This document shows positions 5,686-10,131 of a stretch of DNA of 10,131 nucleotides, piece after piece. Where the stretch lies: contig DAOMNN010000096.1 of the NCBI GenBank assembly GCA_035443825.1, forward strand, positions 1 to 10,131, in the 5' to 3' direction. The stretch is from DAOMNN01 sp035443825 (GTDB lineage: Bacteria > Pseudomonadota > Gammaproteobacteria > Burkholderiales > Rhodocyclaceae). The number at the start of each line of letters is the position of its first letter. Within the stretch, counting starts at the first letter, position 1. The notes beneath the pieces were generated by a model that made no database searches, was not told the DNA's origin, and was given only the letters and a program-made list of their open reading frames with translations. The translations under genes were made by a program, and so were the position numbers.

Positions 5686-7887
5686 GTGATCGCCCGGACG
5701 CGTTTCGTCATCGCGGTGGTGGTACTCGGTCTGCTCATGACCGGTCCATTCATCGCCTCGGCAGTCCTCATCTGGCTGAGTGCCGGTCCGGACGAGCAGC
5801 AGCTGCTGATTCAGTTGATCGGCCCTCGTTTTCCCCTCGGAACGTTCATGACCGTGATGGGATTCATCATCGGTGTCGCGTTGATACGCAACCTTTTCCG
5901 CCAGTATGTTCAGGGGCTGTTGCGCATGGCCGAGAACCAGAACCTGATGCTGGGTGCAAACCGTGGTTTCCGTATCGAAGAGAAGGGGCCTCCCGAGGTG
6001 CAGGCCCTGGCTCGAACAGCGAACGCGCTGGCGCAGCAGCGGGACGAGTTGCTGCGCGACGTCGAAGCGCAGATTGCGCGTGCCAAGCAATCGGTGGAGG
6101 AAGAGAAGAATCGCCTGGCGGCCTTGATGGCCGAGCTGACTCAGAGTGTGGTGGTGTGCAACCTCGATGGACGCGTCCTTCTCTACAACAGTCGGGCGCG
6201 GCAGCAGTTCCGAGCGCTGTCGGATGCGCCGCTGGTCGCGGGGGGTGGGGAACTCATCGGGCTGGGACGTTCCATTTATGGCGTGTTCGACCGCAATCTG
6301 ATCAGCCATGCGCTCGAGACCATACAGGACCGTCTGCGCCGTAGTACCGAGCAACCGGTCGCCAATTTCGTCACCACGGGTGGGGCGGGGCAGTTGTTGC
6401 GCGTCCAGATGGCGCCTGTGCTGGCTGGCAGCGCAGGGGCACAGGCGTCGGAAGTGCCCGGTGATGCGGGCGAGGGCCCGGAGCGGCGCATGACAGGTTT
6501 CATCCTCATGCTGGACAACGTCACTCGCGACTTCGAGAACGAAGCGCGGCGCGACCAGATGTTGCATACGCTGACCGAAGGTAACCGGGCCGCGCTCGCG
6601 AATGTCCGTGCGGCAGCCGAGATGCTCGACTACCCGGACCTGGACGAGCCCTTGCGGCAGCGATTCCGCAGCGTGGTTCGGGACGAGGTCAAGGCCATGA
6701 GTGAACGCCTCGATCAGACCGCAGGCGAGTTTGCCGACGCGTTGAAGTCTCGCTGGCCGCTCGAGGAGATGCTTGGAGCCGACCTCGTCGCTGCTGCACA
6801 GAGACGCATCGAGACACGTCTCAAGGTTCCCACCAAGATCGAGGAGCTGGACGAGTCGCTATGGGTGAGGGTGGACAGCTTTTCCCTGTTGCAGGCGCTG
6901 CTGTATCTGGTGAGCCGGCTCTCGGATGAGTTCGAGGTGCGCGAGGTGCGATTCCGCCTCAGCGGGGCTGGGCGCCTGGTGCACCTCGATCTGATCTGGT
7001 CCGGGCAAGCGATGAGTACCGAAACCGTCATGGGCTGGGAGCTCGAAGCGATGAGTTTCGCCGGCGAGTGCAGTCCGCTCACGGTGCGCGATGTGATCGA
7101 CCGGCACGGGGGTGAGATGTGGCTCGAGCGCGAGAAGGTCAGGCACCGGGCCTTCTTCCGCATTCTCTTGCCGGCGGCGGCGCCGCGGGAGCAGATGGAT
7201 GCCAGTGTGTTCATCAAGGGGGAAAGTCGTCCCGAGTATTACGACTTCGATCTGTTCAAGTGGTCGGAGCGTTCTCACGAACTCGATGATCGCCTGCTCA
7301 CCGAGCTCACCTACACCGTTTTCGATACCGAGACGACCGGGCTCAATCCGTCGCAGGGGGACGAGATCATCCAGATCGGCGCGACCCGTATCGTCAACGG
7401 CAAGCTCCTGCGCCAGGAATCGTTCGAGCAACTCGTCGATCCACGGCGCTCGCTGTCCCCCGAGTCGATCCCGATCCATGGCATTCAGCCCGAGATGCTG
7501 GTAAATCAGCCGACCATCGACAAGGTCCTGCCCGCCTTCCACGCCTTCGCGTCCGACACCGTGCTGATCGCGCACAATGCTGCTTTCGACATGCGTTTCC
7601 TGCAGATGAAGGAGAAGCTTACCGGGCTGGTGTTCGATCAGCCGGTGCTCGACACGCTGCTGCTTTCCGCGGTACTGCATCCGAATCAGGAGTCGCATCG
7701 GCTCGACGCGATCGCCGAACGGCTCAATCTCACCATCGTCGGGCGCCACACGGCGCTCGGTGATGCCATCGTCACGGCCGAAGTCTTCATCAAGATGATC
7801 CCGCTGCTTGCGGACAACGGCATCCGCACGCTGCGCGAGGCCCGTGAGGCTGCGGAGAAGTCCTATTACGCGAGGATCAAATATTGA
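5686..7887 (+). CDS. Membrane pseudo-histidine kinase fused to a DnaQ-like 3'-5' exonuclease
   Basis: This 733-residue protein joins a sensor-like N-terminus to a nuclease. Two membrane helices (about 7-31 and 51-67) flank a short periplasmic loop. A degenerate HAMP-like stretch (about 70-120), a coiled coil and a PAS-like region (about 143-280, starting AELTQSVVVCNLDGRVLLYN) follow. Residues about 288-500 align by eye with a kinase core that has lost its chemistry. The expected H-box His is Glu298 (LTEGNRAAL), the N-box reads LLYLVSRL with Tyr407 and Arg411 in place of Asn, and G1 has decayed to WSGQ. The end still keeps RHGGEMWL. Residues about 540-715 form an intact DEDDh exonuclease: Asp547 and Glu549 (FDTETTG), Asp635 (HNAAFDMRFL), His688 and Asp693 (GRHTALGD). 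The start is a GTG at 5686, 3 nt after the receiver stop; the hydrophobic N-terminus begins immediately. Exonuclease activity is likely from the residues. Substrate (DNA, RNA or nucleotide) and the regulatory link are unknown. It is not the replicative epsilon subunit, which is short and soluble. Confidence 0.93.
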   Translation: MIARTRFVIAVVVLGLLMTGPFIASAVLIWLSAGPDEQQLLIQLIGPRFPLGTFMTVMGFIIGVALIRNLFRQYVQGLLRMAENQNLMLGANRGFRIEEKGPPEVQALARTANALAQQRDELLRDVEAQIARAKQSVEEEKNRLAALMAELTQSVVVCNLDGRVLLYNSRARQQFRALSDAPLVAGGGELIGLGRSIYGVFDRNLISHALETIQDRLRRSTEQPVANFVTTGGAGQLLRVQMAPVLAGSAGAQASEVPGDAGEGPERRMTGFILMLDNVTRDFENEARRDQMLHTLTEGNRAALANVRAAAEMLDYPDLDEPLRQRFRSVVRDEVKAMSERLDQTAGEFADALKSRWPLEEMLGADLVAAAQRRIETRLKVPTKIEELDESLWVRVDSFSLLQALLYLVSRLSDEFEVREVRFRLSGAGRLVHLDLIWSGQAMSTETVMGWELEAMSFAGECSPLTVRDVIDRHGGEMWLEREKVRHRAFFRILLPAAAPREQMDASVFIKGESRPEYYDFDLFKWSERSHELDDRLLTELTYTVFDTETTGLNPSQGDEIIQIGATRIVNGKLLRQESFEQLVDPRRSLSPESIPIHGIQPEMLVNQPTIDKVLPAFHAFASDTVLIAHNAAFDMRFLQMKEKLTGLVFDQPVLDTLLLSAVLHPNQESHRLDAIAERLNLTIVGRHTALGDAIVTAEVFIKMIPLLADNGIRTLREAREAAEKSYYARIKY

Positions 7888-7909
7888 TCCCCGCGGGTTT
7901 GTCTGAGGA

Positions 7910-7934
7910 CCACCCGGGCGGATCGGCCGGGTGG
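7910..7934 (+). other. Inverted repeat between the exonuclease and symporter genes
   Basis: CCACCCGG (7910-7917) and CCGGGTGG (7927-7934) are perfect 8-bp arms around a 9-nt loop. There is no T-run after it, so it is a weak terminator candidate at best. It directly follows a GAGGA (7905-7909) and overlaps the alternative GTG start at 7931. It may attenuate read-through, stabilise mRNA, or influence translation of the symporter. Confidence 0.45.
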
Positions 7935-7951
7935 CATCGCTCCACGCTTCG

Positions 7952-10009
7952 ATGAACGGCAGCAACGAATTCTCACGACGACTCAGGCGTTACTACGTCT
8001 GGTACACGTGCTGCTTTTTCATATTCATAGCGCTGCTGTCGTTCGCCGAGTACCTCGGGATGTCCCCAAGCGCGATCGGGCACATCTTCCTGTTCGCGAC
8101 GATCGCCGTGTATGCCGGTATCGGGGTCATGAGCCGGACCTCCGACGTGTCCGAGTATTACGTTGCCGGGCGACGCGTTCCCGCAGTGTTCAACGGCATG
8201 GCCACCGCGGCCGACTGGATGAGTGCGGCTTCATACATAGGTCTGGCCGGAACGCTCTACTACTCGGGCTTCGAGGGACTTGCATTCGTGACAGGCTGGA
8301 CCGGAGGCTTCGTCCTTGTCGCACTGCTTCTTGCGCCTTATCTGCGAAAGTTCGGCCAATACACGATCCCGGATTTTCTTGGCGCACGATACGAGGGCAG
8401 CGTTGCACGGCTGGTGGGGTTGGGTGCCGCGGTACTGGCAAGCTTCGTATACCTCGTCGCCCAGATCTACGGTGTCGGTCTGATTACAAGTCGTTTCGTC
8501 AGCGTCGAATTCGAGATCGGGCTGTTCATAGGCCTTGCGGGCATTCTGGTGTGTTCGTTTCTTGGCGGGATGCGCGCAGTCACCTGGACCCAGGTGGCCC
8601 AATACGTGATCCTGATCGTCGCCTATCTCGTGCCGGTGGTGATCCTCTCCTACAAGGTGACCGGGGTTCCCGTTCCTCAGGCCGTATATGGCAATGTGCT
8701 TGGGGAGCTGACGAAGAAGGAAGCGGAGCTGTTCGCCGATCCAATCGAGGCCGAAGCACGGCTGCAGTTTCGCTATCGCGCTGAAGACTACGCCGGAAAG
8801 ATCGCGCATCTGCCCGATTCGCTGATGATCGAACGGCGGTCGGTCGTCGACCGGCTGAACCAGTTGCGTCTCGGTGACGCGTCGGCGCGCGAGATCGCGC
8901 AAATGGAGCGGGTGTTGCGGGATCTTCCGAAAACGCCGCAACAGGCGCACGAAGAGTGGGAGCGCGCTCGGCTGGAAGCACTCAAACGATCGGCGGTGCC
9001 GCCGCGACATGCCGCCGCTCATCCCGGGGAAACGCCTGAAGCCTCACGCCTGGCGAGGAACAACTTCATCGCGCTGGTTTTCGTGCTGATGGTGGGGACC
9101 GCCGCGCTGCCGCATATCCTGATGCGGTACTACACCACGCCCGGTGTCGAAGAAACGCGCAAATCGGTGTTCTGGTCACTGCTGTTCATCTTTCTCCTCT
9201 ACGTCACCGCGCCGGCCTACGCGGTGTTCGCCAAGTGGGAGGTGTATACCAACCTGATCGGGTCGAGCATCGCCGATCTGCCCCAATGGGTCGCTTCCTG
9301 GGGTCGCGTCGGCATGGTCAAGATCGAGGACATCAACGGCGATGGCATCCTGCAACTGGCCGAACTGAGCCTCAACACCGACGTGATCGTGCTCGCGACA
9401 CCCGAGATTGCCGGTCTGCCGTACGTGGTGGCGGGCCTGGTGGCGGCGGGCGGGCTGGCGGCTGCCCTGTCCACTGCGGACGGCTTGTTGCTGACCATCT
9501 CCAATGCGCTTTCCCACGACCTGTACTACAAGGTGATCAACCCCGGTGCATCCACCCACCGACGTCTGGTGATCGCGAAATCGCAGTTGCTGGTCGTGGC
9601 CGTGGTTGCCGCCTGGGTGGCGTCCCTGCGTCCCGACAACATACTCTTCATGGTGGGCATGGCATTCTCGATCGCAGCCTCCGCGTTCTTCCCCGCCCTG
9701 GTGCTGGGCATCTTCTGGAAGCGCGCCAATCGTCCGGGGGCCGTGACGGGGATGCTGCTCGGACTGGGTATCACGATCTTCTACGTCGTACGAACGCATC
9801 CGTTCTTCGGGGGCTCCATGCACAACGCGTGGTTCGGCATCAATCCGATCTCGGCCGGGGCGTTCGGCGTCATTCTCGGATTCGCCACTATCGTCGTCGT
9901 CAGCCTCTTGACCCCGCCGCCGCCAAGGCAAATACAGGATCTCGTCGACTACGTCCGCTATCCACACCTCCCCTCCGACGAAAACGATCCGTCAAGCGAG
10001 TTCAGATGA
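7952..10009 (+). CDS. Sodium:solute symporter, VC_2705-like / acetate permease type
   Basis: A 685-residue inner-membrane transporter of the SSS/SLC5 family, of the large VC_2705-type subgroup related to ActP. It probably co-transports Na+ with a short-chain carboxylate such as acetate; the substrate is inferred from the neighbouring acs and sensor. Typical motifs are SRTSDVSEYYVAGRRVPA near residues 59-76, TAADWMSAASYIGLAGTLY soon after, and FGQYTIPDFLGARY. The cation-site pair Ser507-Thr508 sits in AAALSTADG. A hydrophilic, charged insert of about 134 residues (236-369) interrupts the helices, and an EF-hand-like loop DINGDGILQLAE lies at 460-471. The start is uncertain: ATG 7952 gives the usual short tail before LRRYYVWYT, while GTG 7931 would add seven residues but lies inside an inverted repeat. 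Neither has a clear ribosome binding site. The gene follows the exonuclease by 64 nt and probably belongs to the same transcription unit. The DUF4212 small subunit often paired with this subgroup is not seen here. Confidence 0.93.
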   Translation: MNGSNEFSRRLRRYYVWYTCCFFIFIALLSFAEYLGMSPSAIGHIFLFATIAVYAGIGVMSRTSDVSEYYVAGRRVPAVFNGMATAADWMSAASYIGLAGTLYYSGFEGLAFVTGWTGGFVLVALLLAPYLRKFGQYTIPDFLGARYEGSVARLVGLGAAVLASFVYLVAQIYGVGLITSRFVSVEFEIGLFIGLAGILVCSFLGGMRAVTWTQVAQYVILIVAYLVPVVILSYKVTGVPVPQAVYGNVLGELTKKEAELFADPIEAEARLQFRYRAEDYAGKIAHLPDSLMIERRSVVDRLNQLRLGDASAREIAQMERVLRDLPKTPQQAHEEWERARLEALKRSAVPPRHAAAHPGETPEASRLARNNFIALVFVLMVGTAALPHILMRYYTTPGVEETRKSVFWSLLFIFLLYVTAPAYAVFAKWEVYTNLIGSSIADLPQWVASWGRVGMVKIEDINGDGILQLAELSLNTDVIVLATPEIAGLPYVVAGLVAAGGLAAALSTADGLLLTISNALSHDLYYKVINPGASTHRRLVIAKSQLLVVAVVAAWVASLRPDNILFMVGMAFSIAASAFFPALVLGIFWKRANRPGAVTGMLLGLGITIFYVVRTHPFFGGSMHNAWFGINPISAGAFGVILGFATIVVVSLLTPPPPRQIQDLVDYVRYPHLPSDENDPSSEFR

Positions 10010-10058
10010 GCGACACTGGGCCGGGATGGGAGGGGGTTTCGGGCGAAGTCAATTCTGC

Positions 10059-10064
10059 TAGAAT
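10059..10064 (+). promoter_or_regulatory. Putative extended -10 box of the tRNA-Ser promoter
   Basis: TGC-TAGAAT (10056-10064) is an extended -10 element, 13 bp before the first base of the mature tRNA. A GC-rich stretch (GCGGGC) follows, like the discriminators of growth-rate-regulated stable RNA promoters. The -35 is weak: TTTCGG at 10037-10042 is the best at a 16-bp spacing. The hexamer is embedded in a small palindrome, AATTC-TGCTA-GAATT (10051-10065). Confidence 0.5.
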
Positions 10065-10077
10065 TGCGGGCTTCCAC

Positions 10078-10131
10078 GGAGAGGTGGATGAGTGGTTTAA
10101 GTCGCACGCCTGGAAAGCGTGTTTGGGATAA
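10078..10131 (+). tRNA. tRNA-Ser (anticodon GGA), truncated by the window end
   Basis: The first 54 bases of a serine tRNA are present. The acceptor 5' strand GGAGAGG is at 10078-10084, followed by T-G at 8-9. The D stem GAT pairs with GTC (10087-10089 with 10101-10103, one G-U). The anticodon stem CACGC (10105-10109) pairs perfectly with GCGTG (10117-10121), enclosing the loop CTGGAAA with anticodon GGA at 10112-10114. This reads UCC and UCU codons. The sequence after 10121 would begin the long variable arm typical of tRNA-Ser. The T arm and acceptor 3' strand lie beyond the window. The start of the gene closely resembles enteric tRNA-Ser(GGA). Confidence 0.9.

Noticed and set aside
10006..10131. 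An ATG overlapping the symporter stop (ATGA), opening a short frame to the window end.
   Set aside because: The frame runs through the tRNA promoter and the tRNA-Ser gene, has no ribosome binding site of its own, and its translation looks like nothing known.
10051..10131. The tRNA-Ser end as an integration (att) site with a mobile element beside it.
   Set aside because: tRNA genes are common integration sites, but the 3' half is missing and no integrase, direct repeat or change in base composition is visible in the window.
1..10131. CRISPR arrays, insertion sequences or long direct repeats.
   Set aside because: Reading through the window showed no regularly spaced repeats, transposase motifs or terminal inverted repeats.

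Overview
This GC-rich, densely coded window (all genes on the + strand) looks like the chromosome of a betaproteobacterium, most likely of the Rhodocyclales (Azoarcus/Thauera/Zoogloea-like). That placement is an inference from protein style and gene content, not from a search.

Layout. Positions 1-142 are a leader with a consensus -10 box. They are followed by acs (143-2107), a full-length acetyl-CoA synthetase. A cluster of three hairpins ends in a strong intrinsic terminator (2206-2234) that closes the acs unit. A second perfect TATAAT box (2278-2283) precedes a tight same-strand cluster. Its genes are a 65-residue two-helix membrane microprotein (2316-2513), a sodium:solute-symporter/histidine kinase fusion of the CbrA/CrbS type (2523-5279), a stand-alone CheY-like receiver (5311-5682), an unusual 733-residue membrane protein (5686-7887) and a large sodium:solute symporter of the VC_2705/acetate-permease type (7952-10009). 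The 733-residue protein combines HAMP-like and PAS-like segments and a decayed histidine-kinase core with an intact DnaQ-type DEDDh exonuclease. The window closes in a truncated tRNA-Ser(GGA) gene (10078 onward) with its own promoter.

How the genes may work together. Acs activates acetate to acetyl-CoA. The last symporter is a plausible carboxylate importer. The symporter-kinase is of the type that in gammaproteobacteria senses carbon sources (CbrA) or controls the acetate switch and acs (CrbS/MxtR). The window therefore reads as a short-chain-carboxylate sensing, uptake and activation locus. Two points are odd: the only response regulator here has no DNA-binding output, and the gene directly after it joins a kinase-dead sensor to a nuclease. 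The pseudokinase-exonuclease protein and its link to acetate signalling are the most interesting part of the window.
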